64,000 nucleotides of DNA from Methanosarcina sp. KYL-1. GTDB taxonomy: Archaea; Halobacteriota; Methanosarcinia; Methanosarcinales; Methanosarcinaceae. Where the stretch lies: NCBI RefSeq assembly GCF_024372725.1, contig NZ_VOUA01000014.1:29177-93176 (forward strand), in the 5' to 3' direction. Numbering within the stretch: position 1 is the first letter of the stretch; every line of letters begins with the position of its first letter. The notes under the pieces are model-generated. The model was given only the letters and a program-made list of their open reading frames with translations, did not search any database and had not been told where the DNA came from. Positions 9,041 to 19,391 of the stretch are shown here, in pieces. The translations under genes and the position numbers were made by a program.

Positions 9041-9240
9041 GCTCCAATTTTCCGGGTTTATTAGCTTTTTTAGTTTTTCCCGGATCTTTCGGTTATTTTT
9101 CAGCCTTTTTGAAGCCTTTTCTGCTGCGGTGGACTTTTGCCTGGCAGAGCTCATTTTCAGCTGCGCTTTTTCTCTTTTAAATACCAGGGGGCTTTTGCAA
9201 TACGTTTTTATGAATTACCAGTGATAATTAGCATTTATGA

Positions 9241-10413
<1,173 letters not shown>

Positions 10414-10527
10414 AATCCGCTAAAATCAGATCTTTTTTGATGCCCGGGAGTAATCTTACAGTCTTTTTTGGACCCTGGGCATCCTGAATACTTTTTTGAA
10501 TCTACTTTTTTGAAACCGATATGAGGC

Positions 10528-10626
10528 TTTCATTCCGAATGACGGATTTCATTGAAAAGGTTTCATTCCGAATGATGGATTTCATTGAAAAGGTTTCATT
10601 CCGAATGATGGATTTCATTGAGATGG
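10528..10626. repeat. 33-bp tandem repeat, 3 copies
   Basis: The unit tttcattccgaatgatggat plus ttcattgaaaagg occurs at 10528, 10561 and 10594. It is part of the 10414-10815 gap. A frame through it (10521-10706) would encode SFRMxDFIEKV repeats, but it has no good start signal or downstream domain, so I do not call a gene. The remainder of the gap is T-rich. Confidence 0.93.
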
Positions 10627-10815
10627 TTGTTTTCATTGGATGGATCCATTTTTCTCTTCCAATTATCAAGAAAAACTTGCCATCTTTTTTGAATTCGCTG
10701 CGATAGCCCTGGCTAAAAAAGTGATTACAAAAAAAGGTTTTAAGGTTGTATTTTTTTGTTTTTTAGCGTTTCTGGGAATAAAAACAAATCCGTGTTTTAA
10801 GGAGGCTGCCTGCTT

Positions 10816-11163
10816 TTACTTCTTCAACTCCACGTTTTCCACGTACCCTTCTCCCCGCGGGGTCAGGACGTAATACATAGCCTCTTCGCTTTCCTCTTTT
10901 TCGATACAGAGGGTGCTTTCGAGCATGTTGAGGTTGTAGCTTGCCTGGGAGTCCGTGAGCTTGAATTCCGCTTTAATTTCTTCAAGGGACATCTTCTGCT
11001 TCCCCAGGGCTTTGAGGATGTTTCTCCGGACAGGGTTCTGGAGGGCGTTGAGGCAGGACTTGTGGTCTTCGGTCATGTCCTCTTTCATTTTGCCTTCCCG
11101 CTTCATCTTTGCGACCCATTCTTCTTTTCTTTTTGCAGCTTCCTCGGGAGTCATGGTGATCAT
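10816..11163 (-). CDS. ArsR-type winged-helix regulator
   Basis: A 115-residue DNA-binding protein with a charged N-terminal helix. An ArsR-like winged helix follows at about 40-108: ALQNPVRRNILKALGKQKMSLEEIKAEF, the recognition region LTDSQASYNLNMLESTLCI and wing YYVLTPRGEGY. Cys36 and Cys87 are the only cysteines, so there is no obvious metal site. The start is ATG 11163 or ATG 11154. It is divergent from the DUF2148 gene with 91 bp between them, so it may regulate that neighbour. Confidence 0.82.
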   Translation of the reverse strand: MITMTPEEAAKRKEEWVAKMKREGKMKEDMTEDHKSCLNALQNPVRRNILKALGKQKMSLEEIKAEFKLTDSQASYNLNMLESTLCIEKEESEEAMYYVLTPRGEGYVENVELKK

Positions 11164-11254
11164 TAATATATTTACTTGAATATGTAAATAAGTTTTTGAA
11201 ACGCAGCCGTTGCCGGATTCAAGTTATAAATAGCAGTGTCTCCAATTTCTTTCC

Positions 11255-11809
11255 ATGAAACTGAACCCTGAACTCGAATCCGTCGAATTGCTTGCAAAGG
11301 TCATCCTCACCGCAGCCCGCACCGCCCCTAAGGGCAAGGGCATCGACGACATCGTGACCTGCCTCCTTGGCCCCGGAGAAAAAGCCGAACTTGCAGACCG
11401 GATGGAAGAGCTAAGTAAAATCAAGGGCCTCAAGTTCCTCCTTCGGGACGCAAAGAACGTAAGGGATTCTGACGCTATCGTCCTGATCGGGCTGAAGTCC
11501 ACCGGGGTCAGCAGCCTGGACTGCGGAGCCTGCGGGTTTGAGACCTGTAAAGCGATGCTCGAGCACGAAAAGGTGCAAAAGGAATTTCTCGGCCCCCAGT
11601 GTATGATCAAGTACCTGGACCTCGGGATTGCGGTGGGCTCGGCAGCGGCAAAGGCAAAGGACCTGTGTATCGATAACCGTGTGCTGTATTCAGCGGGGGC
11701 GGCAGCCTGCTATTTTGAGATGATAGATGCAGATGTGGCTATGGGGCTTCCTTTGAGCGTCAAGGGGAAAAATATCTTCTTTGATAGGGAATCTCCAAGA
11801 AAAAGTTAA
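11255..11809 (+). CDS. DUF2148 ferredoxin-domain protein
   Basis: A 184-residue protein of the DUF2148 family, cytoplasmic and of unknown function. The cysteine cluster CGACGFETC (about 90-98) plus a later Cys in GPQCMIKYLDLGIAVGSAAA is the family signature and probably binds a [4Fe-4S] cluster. The N-terminal half (ILTAARTAPKGKGIDDI) resembles nitroreductase-like segments of the family. It is divergent from the ArsR-type gene. Confidence 0.85.
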   Translation: MKLNPELESVELLAKVILTAARTAPKGKGIDDIVTCLLGPGEKAELADRMEELSKIKGLKFLLRDAKNVRDSDAIVLIGLKSTGVSSLDCGACGFETCKAMLEHEKVQKEFLGPQCMIKYLDLGIAVGSAAAKAKDLCIDNRVLYSAGAAACYFEMIDADVAMGLPLSVKGKNIFFDRESPRKS

Positions 11810-12043
11810 GCCTGCAAATGAAAATGAAAAAACAAGTCAGATTTCTCTTAACCTGATTAAATTCCAGCAGGAGCTGAATAGGAACTGAAATCAGAATTGT
11901 CCCGGCTCCTGCTTCAAATTGACTTTCCAATTTTATGTTATGTTTTGGGCCTTTCATTTAAATGAAATCTTTTTAATGTTTGATTCCCACGAGAAATGGG
12001 AAGCAGAGAATTCTAGCTCTACTGAAGTTAATTGGGGTTTCTT

Positions 12044-12706
12044 TCAGTACTTGCCTTTACCAGTACTTCCCTTACCTTTTGAGCTTCCCTTACCTTTTGA
12101 GCTTCCCTTACCTTTCGAACTTCCTTTTCCAGAAGCTACCTGTTCTTCATCCTGTCCTGTTCCCGATCCTTTTCCAGGTGAAAGTCCCGGTCCCTTATCA
12201 GCAGGTCTTTTTGACTTCTCTCCTCCTTTACCTCCTTTGTTGCCACCTTTTATCATTGTAGTTTTGGCAATGCAATTTGCCGTGAAGTCTTTGCCGGCAA
12301 CTGATCCCTTCGCTCTAAATTCCAGACCTGAACCATCATATGTGAAATCTGTGAGTAACAGCTTTTTTGCTTCATAGATCAAAACAAGTTCTTCGGTTCC
12401 ATCGTTATCGGCATCTGTTATCTCTGTCCGATCGTATTCACCTACCTTGATTTCATTCGTATTCACAGGATTTGCATTGTCATCGATTTCAAGGGTAATG
12501 GATGCAGGATCGATATTCTCCGCTTCATAGCCTGTATTTTCCACATGGAAAACTACTGATATCCATTTGGCATTAGTTCCGATCACCAGGTTTTCCGGTG
12601 AAACCGAAAGACCCAGAGTTTCAGTTGCTGCTGCAGTAGATGCAAACATTCCCATCAAAATCAGCAAAGACCCAAAACAAATTGCTATATTTCTTTTAGT
12701 TCTCAT
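12044..12706 (-). CDS. Secreted protein with Gly/Ser/Lys-rich tail
   Basis: The 220-residue product begins MRTKRNIAICFGSLLILMGM, a signal peptide ending near TAAATE. A beta-type middle domain follows (LGLSVSPENLVIGTNAKWIS...EIDDNANPVNTNEIKVGEYDRTEITDADNDGTEELVLIYE), including a DADNDGTEE calcium-loop-like segment. The last 50 residues are low-complexity KGGEKSKRP and SKGKGS repeats. The 185-residue protein at 13411-13968 has the same plan and start, so these are paralogues. Function is unknown; an extracellular or cell-surface role is likely. Confidence 0.7.
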   Translation of the reverse strand: MRTKRNIAICFGSLLILMGMFASTAAATETLGLSVSPENLVIGTNAKWISVVFHVENTGYEAENIDPASITLEIDDNANPVNTNEIKVGEYDRTEITDADNDGTEELVLIYEAKKLLLTDFTYDGSGLEFRAKGSVAGKDFTANCIAKTTMIKGGNKGGKGGEKSKRPADKGPGLSPGKGSGTGQDEEQVASGKGSSKGKGSSKGKGSSKGKGSTGKGKY

Positions 12707-12777
12707 TTCATCCTCCCCTATGTCTTTCCCACTCGATAGTTTACCGTTTTGTTGTTTGAATTATTCCTTGCAACGAT

Positions 12778-12794
12778 ATAATTTTGGAAATTAT
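12778..12794. promoter_or_regulatory. 17-bp palindrome upstream of secreted protein gene
   Basis: ataatttTGGaaattat is a perfect inverted repeat (7-bp arms), 72 bp upstream of the start of the gene ending at 12044. An identical copy occurs 76 bp upstream of the paralogue at 13411-13968. The arms also make a TATA-like element on the minus strand, so it could be a core promoter, an operator or both. Confidence 0.6.
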
Positions 12795-12846
12795 ATTTAG
12801 GACGAATGGTCCTGATTGTGTTTCTCTTGCGTAGTTTTTGATGTAA

Positions 12847-13005
12847 TTTCAAGCTCGCTCTTATTTCGAAAACTTCTTATTTTCGGTGCACTCCGCCACA
12901 ATAATTAGAGATAACTCCTGCATCGTTCCCGATCTTCTTGAAGAATGTAAAAAGGCCCGGCGTGAAGACAATAATAGAAGAGTTATCAGCGTCAACAGTT
13001 TATGA
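12847..13005 (+). pseudogene. Possible coding remnant in a 700-bp gap
   Basis: The region 12795-13410 has no intact gene. One plus-strand frame is open from 12847 and ends at TGA 13003-13005 with a plausible peptide tail (IVPDLLEECKKARREDNNRR). There is no start codon with a ribosome-binding site and I recognise no family. It may be the 3' remnant of a lost gene. Confidence 0.2.
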
Positions 13006-13410
13006 TTCATTTACTGTTTGTTAAACAAAATAAGAGTGTCCGGCAGCAGATGCTTTATTTTCCTTAGTTCTCCGGGGTTTCAAATGCATTCTTTTGATGC
13101 ATGCTGTTTTTTGATATCATGGCAAATTCTATGTCTCTAAAAAATACAAAATGATTCCCTTCTTTCCGGTCAAAAGGTCAGGTTCTTTGAAACCCAAACC
13201 TCAAGGAGACGTGTTGCGGCAAAGGGAAAGGGATCTGCACTTCGGCAACTATGTTCTATATTCGACTGTGGATAAGGTGTTTTATCTTAAAATTGTTGGC
13301 AAATGAAAAGTGAGGCTTCCTGAAGTGTGAGTGGGAAATTTTTTTATCGGAAGCCCTAGAGGCTGAATCCTTACCCTATTATTTTTACATGTTTCTCCGG
13401 TGTTTCTTTC

Positions 13411-13968
13411 TTAATTCTTGTCCGGTTTATTTTTCCCTCCGTGATCTTCTGTTTTCCCTGAGCATTTGTGCAGTATCGGGAGTTTATCGTATCCGATGAA
13501 GCTTCTTTTGTCGTTAAAGTCCCCGGTGACTGTAAAATACAGGGCGTCAACACACGAAAGGTCTACCGGATTTGTACTGTCAGTTTCCAGAGGCAGGTTT
13601 TCTTCACTCAGGAATGTGCTTCTGTAGAACATCATCACCAGCTCGACTGCTCCGTCCCCGTCTTCGTCCGGGTTCTCCGAGCGTACGGGCAGCTGGGTGT
13701 ATGTTTTCTTGGGAGCATCGGTTCCGTCCCCGAATTTGATCTCAATATTGATGCTGCTTATGTTAACATCTTTTACATCGTAGTCGGTGCCGTTGTCTAT
13801 TACCAGTGCCATGTAAGGAGAATGGGAATCCAGCATCATAATCTCCGGGGACACGTACATCCCCACTGTTACGTCGTATTCTTCTGCTGTCGCAGGAGGC
13901 GCAAATATGTTAATTAAAGCCAGCAAAATCCCAAAATAAATTGCCATGTTTCTTTTACTTTTCATCAT
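13411..13968 (-). CDS. Secreted protein, paralogue of the 12044-12706 product
   Basis: A 185-residue protein with an N-terminal signal peptide (MKSKRNMAIYFGILLALINIF...PPATAEE). The mature part resembles the neighbour: VGMYVSPEIMMLDSHSPYMALVI, NISSINIEIKFGDGTDAPKKTYTQLPV and the acidic NPDEDGDGAVELVMMFYRS, matching the DADNDGTEELVLIYE segment of the paralogue. The C-terminus is charged (KTEDHGGKNKPDKN) but lacks the long repeat tail. The two genes point the same way, 700 bp apart, each with the same upstream palindrome. Confidence 0.7.
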   Translation of the reverse strand: MMKSKRNMAIYFGILLALINIFAPPATAEEYDVTVGMYVSPEIMMLDSHSPYMALVIDNGTDYDVKDVNISSINIEIKFGDGTDAPKKTYTQLPVRSENPDEDGDGAVELVMMFYRSTFLSEENLPLETDSTNPVDLSCVDALYFTVTGDFNDKRSFIGYDKLPILHKCSGKTEDHGGKNKPDKN

Positions 13969-14043
13969 ATCCCCCCTTTGGTTTTTCCGAAAAAGTCATT
14001 TCGGGCAGATTTTCCCTCCTATGTGATTATTCTTTTTGGTAAT

Positions 14044-14060
14044 ATAATTTTGGAAATTAT
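14044..14060. promoter_or_regulatory. 17-bp palindrome, second copy
   Basis: Identical to 12778-12794 (ataatttTGGaaattat) and 76 bp upstream of the start of the 13411-13968 gene. Matching sequence and spacing in front of two paralogues argues for shared control. The rest of the gap up to 14297 has no gene I can support. Confidence 0.6.
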
Positions 14061-14297
14061 TTTTAGTAAGAATTATTCTGATTTATGCCCATATGGGGGA
14101 TATATCTCCCTTTTTATGCTGCCCGGAATTCATCCCGGCATCAGGTGGGGGTTGATGTTCTCTCCTGCAATGAACCCAAAAATCAGGTAAGGGTGAGCAT
14201 CCCGAAAAAGAGACGGTAAAGGGTTAAAAACCGAAGTTGAAAAAAGGAGAATATAGAAAGTTTCAGGCACCTGGCCTGTTTTTAAGCTTTTAAGCTT

Positions 14298-15560
14298 TCA
14301 CCTGAAATCTTTCAGTTCCTCGAAATCGAGGGTTGCAAAATAGTCCTCGATGGTCTCTGCCCGGCGGATCTGCACAACGCTTCCGTCTTCTCTCAGCAGG
14401 AGTTCGGCTGAGCGGAGTTTTCCGTTGTAGTTGAAGCCCATTGCGTGCCCATGGGCGCCGGCGTCGTGGATTGCAAGGATGTCTCCTCTTTCTATTTCGG
14501 GGAGCATCCGATCGATTGCGAACTTGTCGTTGTTTTCACAGAGGGAGCCTGTTACGTCGTATTTGTGGACGAGGGCTGCGTTTTCTTTTCCGAGGACGGT
14601 TATGTGGTGGTATGCCCCGTACATTCCCGGGCGCATGAGATTTGCCATGCAGGAGTCCATGCCCACGTAGTCCTTGTAAGTGCTTTTGAGGTGCCTGACC
14701 TGGGAGATGAGGTAGCCGTAGGGACCGGTGATGACTCTTCCGCATTCCAGGAAGACTTTGAGCGGAGCAAGCCCGCTGGCTGTGATGGTGGCATCGTAGG
14801 CTTCTTTTACGCCTTTTGCCACGGCTTCCAAGGAGACCGGCTCCTGCCCGGGCCTGTAGGGGATGCCGATTCCGCCCCCGAGGTTTACGAATTCGAACCG
14901 GATCCCGAGTTCCTTTGATATTTCCACGATGAGCTCGAAGAGGATCCGGGCGGTTTCCACGAAGTAGGAGGGGTCAAGTTCGTTCGAGGCAACCATGGTG
15001 TGCATCCCGAACCGTTTTACGCCTTTGTCCCTTAGGATCCTGTATCCTTCAAACATCTGTTCCCGTGTAAAACCGTACTTTGCCTCTTCCGGTGTTCCGA
15101 TGATGGCGTTTCCTTCTTTCAGGGGTCCGGGGTTGTACCTGAAGCAGACGATTTCCGGAAGCCCTGCATATTTTTCCAGGTAGGGGATGTGGCTGATGTC
15201 GTCAAGGTTGATGAACCCGCCAAGCTCCTTTGCCTTTACGAACTCTTCGGCAGGGGTGTCGTTTGAGCTGAACATGATATCGTCGCCCGTCATCCCTGCT
15301 TTTTCCGCAAGGACCAGTTCGGGCAGCGAACTGCAGTCCGCACCAAACCCTTCTTCTTTGAGAACCTTAAGGATGAAGGGGTTCGGAAGCGCCTTTACGG
15401 CAAAGAATTCCTTGAATCCGGGCACGTCCTTAAAAGCTGTTTTCATTCTCCGGGCGTTTTCCCTTATGGCTTTTTCATCGTAGATGTGAAATGGGGTCGG
15501 ATATTTTTCAATTATCTTGAGAATTTCTTCTTTTGTGAACGGCAGGGTCTTTGAAACCAT
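14298..15560 (-). CDS. lysA: Diaminopimelate decarboxylase
   Basis: A 420-residue fold-III PLP decarboxylase for the last step of lysine synthesis (meso-diaminopimelate to lysine). The PLP lysine is Lys56 in FFAVKALPNPF. NLGGGIGIPYRPG (about 226-238), the ECGRVITGPYG phosphate-binding stretch (about 272-282) and CENND (341-345) are conserved family elements. It ends with TLDFEELKDFR. Related decarboxylases with other substrates exist, so the substrate is by family. Confidence 0.85.
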   Translation of the reverse strand: MVSKTLPFTKEEILKIIEKYPTPFHIYDEKAIRENARRMKTAFKDVPGFKEFFAVKALPNPFILKVLKEEGFGADCSSLPELVLAEKAGMTGDDIMFSSNDTPAEEFVKAKELGGFINLDDISHIPYLEKYAGLPEIVCFRYNPGPLKEGNAIIGTPEEAKYGFTREQMFEGYRILRDKGVKRFGMHTMVASNELDPSYFVETARILFELIVEISKELGIRFEFVNLGGGIGIPYRPGQEPVSLEAVAKGVKEAYDATITASGLAPLKVFLECGRVITGPYGYLISQVRHLKSTYKDYVGMDSCMANLMRPGMYGAYHHITVLGKENAALVHKYDVTGSLCENNDKFAIDRMLPEIERGDILAIHDAGAHGHAMGFNYNGKLRSAELLLREDGSVVQIRRAETIEDYFATLDFEELKDFR

Positions 15561-16028
15561 TATTATAACCTTTGTGGGATTTTCTGTCCTGATGGAATTT
15601 TATTAATTATTGGATTTTCCTTCTTATTGGACCTGTACCCATTTGAATTTTTGTTCCCTTATTAGCTTTTCTCCGTGGGTGTTTCTCACAGGAGATTTTC
15701 TTTTTCACAACTTCAGATAACATTTTCTACATCCGTATTTGCCCGGGAAGCAAACTGGCTGAAGAAGCCCTGCGTTCCAGGATTAACAACTCGGGCCCCA
15801 GGTTTCCTCTCCCGGATACAAAGGGTCCTCCCCTCCGGGACTGTTGTATTAAATTTTTGATTGATGGGCAGGTAATTTTTTTCTTCCTGAATAATTTGCC
15901 TGTTTCACTTTCCGTTCGCCCTTCAAAACCTTCTTTATAATAACAAAGTTGCAACGCACCACTACATCCCCCGTACCAAAAACTATTTTAACAAAAAAGA
16001 ACATGTAAAGCAAATACTGAGCATCTGC
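15561..16028. other. Intergenic region upstream of lysA and the tRNA
   Basis: No gene is supported. The frames at 15675-15860 and 15727-15954 lack recognisable domains. The stretch just before the tRNA (about 15979-16010) is AT-rich with a TATA-like ctattttaac, likely the tRNA promoter. Confidence 0.4.
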
Positions 16029-16100
16029 GCGACCGTGGTTTAGTGGCTATGACCTGAGCTTCCCAAGCTTAGAACCCGGGTTCGAATCCCGGCGGTCGCA
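16029..16100 (+). tRNA. tRNA-Gly (CCC)
   Basis: A complete cloverleaf can be drawn. The acceptor gcgaccg pairs with cggtcgc and the D arm runs through gtttagtggctatgac. The anticodon stem tgagc/gctta encloses loop ttcccaa (anticodon CCC), and the T arm is ccggg-ttcgaat-cccgg. The discriminator is A and CCA is not encoded. There is no intron. Confidence 0.95.
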
Positions 16101-16157
16101 TTCTAAGCTTTTTTAAAACTTCTTTTCTGATGAAATGAGAACAATGTCTTTTTATCT

Positions 16158-16562
16158 TTAATCCGAAAGCTCAAGTGGAACTTTTTTCCTGTAGACCATT
16201 CCCTGAAATATCGCCACGAGGTCTCCTTCATCATCAGTGATATTTACGGTATAGGTGGCAAGTTTTGGGTTTATTGAAGTTTCCTTTGCTTCGGCTGTGA
16301 GAATCCCTTTTTTCCCGGCTTTTACATAGGAGATGCTTGCATTGATCCCGACTGCAGCAGTCCCGTATGCATTTGAGGCGGCGGCAAAAGCAAAGTCTGC
16401 AAGGGTGAATATTGCCCCTCCCTGCACTGCCCTTAAAGCATTAAGGTGTTTTTCTTCGATTTTCATTCTGGTTTTTGCGTGTCCGGGAGAAACTTCCAGC
16501 AGTTCTATTCCCGAATATGCAGCGAAATTATCTTTTTTAAGCAATTTTTTGAAATTTTCCAT
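16158..16562 (-). CDS. PaaI-like hotdog thioesterase
   Basis: A 134-residue hotdog-fold acyl-CoA thioesterase-like protein. NALRAVQGGAIFTLADFAFAAASNAYG is the PaaI signature (the HxxxQGGAxxxLADxA type, with Asn at the usual active-site region). The beta-hairpin SISYVKAGKKGILTAEAKE follows. The frame is open to 16610, but ATG 16562 (MENFKKLLKKD) has ggag nine bases upstream, so I chose it. Substrate is unknown. Confidence 0.85.
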   Translation of the reverse strand: MENFKKLLKKDNFAAYSGIELLEVSPGHAKTRMKIEEKHLNALRAVQGGAIFTLADFAFAAASNAYGTAAVGINASISYVKAGKKGILTAEAKETSINPKLATYTVNITDDEGDLVAIFQGMVYRKKVPLELSD

Positions 16563-16702
16563 ACAGTAACTCCGTATAACTTGTCGTGTTATTCTAAGTT
16601 TTTCACTCAATTTATTTACTATTGATGTTACATAAAAAGAATAACAATAAAAGCTAAATAACTTATTCCTATTTTTTATTTTTAAAAGGTGTGAGACAAT
16701 AA

Positions 16703-17392
16703 ATGAACAATAAGATGGGTGAATCGTATTTTAAACTAAAATGGAATGTTCAGGGAATTTTTGATAATTTTTCATCAATAGAAAAAGAATTAGAACACCA
16801 AATAGATCTGCTTCCTGAAAATAACCTCAATGATCGGAAGAAGCTTACTAATTGGATAAACCAGCTTAAAGAAATTGATGTAAAACTTCAAAACTTCAAA
16901 ACTTCAAAACTCATTGAGTTAGAAAAACATGTCAATTATCATTTTGCTGAACCAGATTTAGTCGTTTTAACTTTAATTCAACCCAGCATTAAGAATTTGT
17001 TTAGTGAATTATATAGTTACTATTCAAAAGCTGGTCTTGAATACAATTTTGAACCGTACTTAAATTTGGATGAGGCAGCTAAAGTTTTAGCATTGATTGG
17101 GGATGCTGTGATTGATTTAGCGTTAGTTCAAATTCTCTGGCAGCCTAACATTTCTAATGTTGGTGGATTATCTGAAAAACGAGCAGATCTAGCATCAAAT
17201 AAAAATTTAGCACGGATATGTGATAAATGGGATTTGTTCGATTTTAGAATTCCTTCCAATCCAAATCAACAAGAGGCTAAAGCAGAAAAAGTCAATCATG
17301 TGAAGGGGACTATAGTCGAGGCATTGTTTGGTGTCATGTATGTCGAATCGGGTCTCGATCAAATAATTTCTTCAACTGTTTTATTGAAGTGA
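16703..17392 (+). CDS. RNase III-domain protein with altered metal ligands
   Basis: A 229-residue protein whose C-terminal half resembles the RNase III catalytic fold. LALIGDAVIDLALVQILW (about 129-146) corresponds to the LEFLGDAVL signature, and VKGTIVEALFGVMYVESG (about 200-217) to the second metal motif. The first Glu of the signature is Ala and the Asp of the second motif appears to be Thr, a pattern closer to Mini-III than classical RNase III. The N-terminal 100 residues are helical, and no dsRNA-binding domain is visible. The gene is clearly more AT-rich than its neighbours, suggesting transfer. It may process structured RNA or be inactive. Confidence 0.7.
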   Translation: MNNKMGESYFKLKWNVQGIFDNFSSIEKELEHQIDLLPENNLNDRKKLTNWINQLKEIDVKLQNFKTSKLIELEKHVNYHFAEPDLVVLTLIQPSIKNLFSELYSYYSKAGLEYNFEPYLNLDEAAKVLALIGDAVIDLALVQILWQPNISNVGGLSEKRADLASNKNLARICDKWDLFDFRIPSNPNQQEAKAEKVNHVKGTIVEALFGVMYVESGLDQIISSTVLLK

Positions 17393-17711
17393 TCCTTGAA
17401 GTTTCTGAAGGGCAGAATCACATTCGTGTTTACCATTCAAATTATTTTTTAAACTTCTCCTTTGCTGATGGCTTCTGTATGGGATACTTCTTTACATATT
17501 TTGCAGCTTTATTTGTGAAGTTCTTTATTTTCATGTAGGGACGGTATTTTTATGCCCTGAAGTTAGCCATCAAAATCCTTATGAGCATCAAAAATCATTC
17601 CTTCTTTTTGGGGAAACGGGGACAAAAATGCGATTTGGAGGAAGTGGACTCTCTACTTGAAGCCGTCCAGGTTTCCTGGCTGATGCCATAAGGTTCTAGC
17701 TGGTGATTTTC

Positions 17712-18425
17712 ATGGTTGAAGTGGTGGAAAAGGATGCGGCATTCTGGAAGGCGTTTCTCATGAGGGCTGTGCAGGTACTTGCAGGCTTATTCCTGATGGT
17801 GGCAGTTTTCTTTCTCTCCGCCGGCCGGACCGATTTGCCCAGGGCATGGAGTTTCTTCGGCCTTTATTTCGTTTCTTTGCTCTTAAATACGGTTATATTC
17901 CTCAGGTTCAATCCGGAGGTCATCCGGGCACGGAGCAAAATGACCAGAAAGGAAATGAAGTGGTGGGATAAGGTTTTTGCGATTCTCTACATCCTGTTCC
18001 TTATCATGATGTTTATTGTGTGCGGGCTCGACGCCGGGAGGTTCCGGCTTTCAGACCCGGGACCGGGGTTTCTGCTTGCCGGCATGATAATTTTCGTTGC
18101 AGGCTGGCTGCTTGTGGCATGGGCAATGGTCGAAAACAGGTTCTTTGAGACCACGGTCCGCATCCAGGAGGACAGGGAGCATAGGGTTGTTTCCACCGGG
18201 CCTTATGCCATCATCCGGCATCCGGGATATGCAGGGATGATTCTCTTTTACGGCTGTGCGCCGTTCATCATTGGGTCCCTTTACGGGCTGGTCCCAGCCC
18301 TATTACTTGCTTTTGCTTTCGTTTTCCGCACACACTTTGAAGACAGGATGCTCTCTGAGGAACTTTCAGGATATAAGGAGTATAAAAAGAAAGTAAGGTA
18401 TCGGCTGGTCCCATTCATTTGGTGA
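17712..18425 (+). CDS. Isoprenylcysteine carboxyl methyltransferase-family membrane protein
   Basis: About 237 residues with five or six membrane segments. The C-terminal STGPYAIIRHPGYAGMILFY is the ICMT/PEMT-type SAM-binding signature (RHPGY), followed by RTHFEDRMLSEELSGYKEYKKKVRYRL, typical of the family end. Family members methylate lipids or prenylated substrates at the membrane; the substrate is unknown here. I chose ATG 17712 over GTG 17703 because ggtgatt precedes it. A second family member lies at 25711. The 17393-17711 gap has no supported gene. Confidence 0.82.
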   Translation: MVEVVEKDAAFWKAFLMRAVQVLAGLFLMVAVFFLSAGRTDLPRAWSFFGLYFVSLLLNTVIFLRFNPEVIRARSKMTRKEMKWWDKVFAILYILFLIMMFIVCGLDAGRFRLSDPGPGFLLAGMIIFVAGWLLVAWAMVENRFFETTVRIQEDREHRVVSTGPYAIIRHPGYAGMILFYGCAPFIIGSLYGLVPALLLAFAFVFRTHFEDRMLSEELSGYKEYKKKVRYRLVPFIW

Positions 18426-18512
18426 GGATTTGGCGGGGTTCTATCAGGTTGACAGAATATCCCGGACAGTTTCCAAGATAGACCTAAACGTTTTTGAGGG
18501 CATAATAAAAAA

Positions 18513-19112
18513 TCAAAGCCCTGAAGCAGGTTCAATTGCCTCATTCGGACAGTTTTCGTAACACCTGCCGCATTCCTGGCACACAGAGCCGTCGATTTTG
18601 TAAATATCTCCTTTACTGATTGCTCCCTTCGGGCATACCTCTTCACATGTTCCGCAAGCCTTACATTTTTCCGTGACTTTATATCCGGGATCTTCGACTT
18701 TTGCTCCTCCGAAGGCGAATCTTTGCCTTTTGGGGGGGACAACCGATAAGTCAAATACCTCTCCTGCCCCGGCAGATAATCGGAAAACCTCCAAACTTTC
18801 TTTTGTTTTTCCCGGGTACACCCCATCAAGAACGGGGTTTGCCTCGAATATTTTTTCCAGGTAACTTTTATCGACGAATTCTATTTTTCCTTTGACCCGG
18901 ATCGTAACATGGTTTTTGCCCATACCCATAATGGCAATTTCCGGATTTTCCATCAATTGCTTATAATACGGTTTTCCCCTTGCCGTGATAAAATATAGTT
19001 TTTCATTTTCAACCAGCATTATTTCGCTCTTTCTAACTGCCGGTTTTCCCTGAGCAACAGTTGCAACAGCTACTGATCTGATGTTCCTTAAGAATTCAAG
19101 TGGATTCTCCAT
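18513..19112 (-). CDS. PPOX-type flavin-binding protein fused to 2x[4Fe-4S] ferredoxin
   Basis: A 200-residue two-domain redox protein. The N-terminal 120 residues are a pyridoxamine-5'-phosphate-oxidase-like split barrel (KPAVRKSEIMLVENEKLYFITARGKPYYKQL, NPEIAIMGM) that would bind FMN or F420. The C-terminus is a bacterial-type ferredoxin with two clusters (CKACGTCEEVCPKG and CQECGRCYENCPNE). The fusion points to electron transfer between a flavin and the clusters. I chose ATG 19112 because ggggag precedes it; the frame is open to 19130. It converges with the ICMT-family gene. Confidence 0.85.
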   Translation of the reverse strand: MENPLEFLRNIRSVAVATVAQGKPAVRKSEIMLVENEKLYFITARGKPYYKQLMENPEIAIMGMGKNHVTIRVKGKIEFVDKSYLEKIFEANPVLDGVYPGKTKESLEVFRLSAGAGEVFDLSVVPPKRQRFAFGGAKVEDPGYKVTEKCKACGTCEEVCPKGAISKGDIYKIDGSVCQECGRCYENCPNEAIEPASGL

Positions 19113-19391
19113 TTTCTCCCCTTCTCTCACTTCTCACTTTTAACCTGTAGATTTGTTTAGTGGCAAGCATCTAAATGAATTTGTTAATTATTGATTGATT
19201 ATTGACCGATTATTGATCGATTTGTTGTCGTTGAGTGCTTATATCGAAGTCTGCTAATGCTTCCTTCAACAACAAAATTTCCCCCTCTCTTATAATATGT
19301 TTCTTTATATTTACTTAGGGGTATTCGAAAGCGATATGTGAAATAAAAATCTATCCACCTTTTCTACTATCAATGAAATTGATCAGTGAGT

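Noticed and set aside
10521..10706. 61-codon frame with SFRMxDFIEKV repeats
   Set aside because: It arises from the 33-bp array, has no ribosome-binding site, and ends in low-complexity sequence.
17581..17697. 38-codon frame MSIKNHSFFLGKRGQ...SWLMP
   Set aside because: It has no ribosome-binding site, is short and shows no similarity to a known family.
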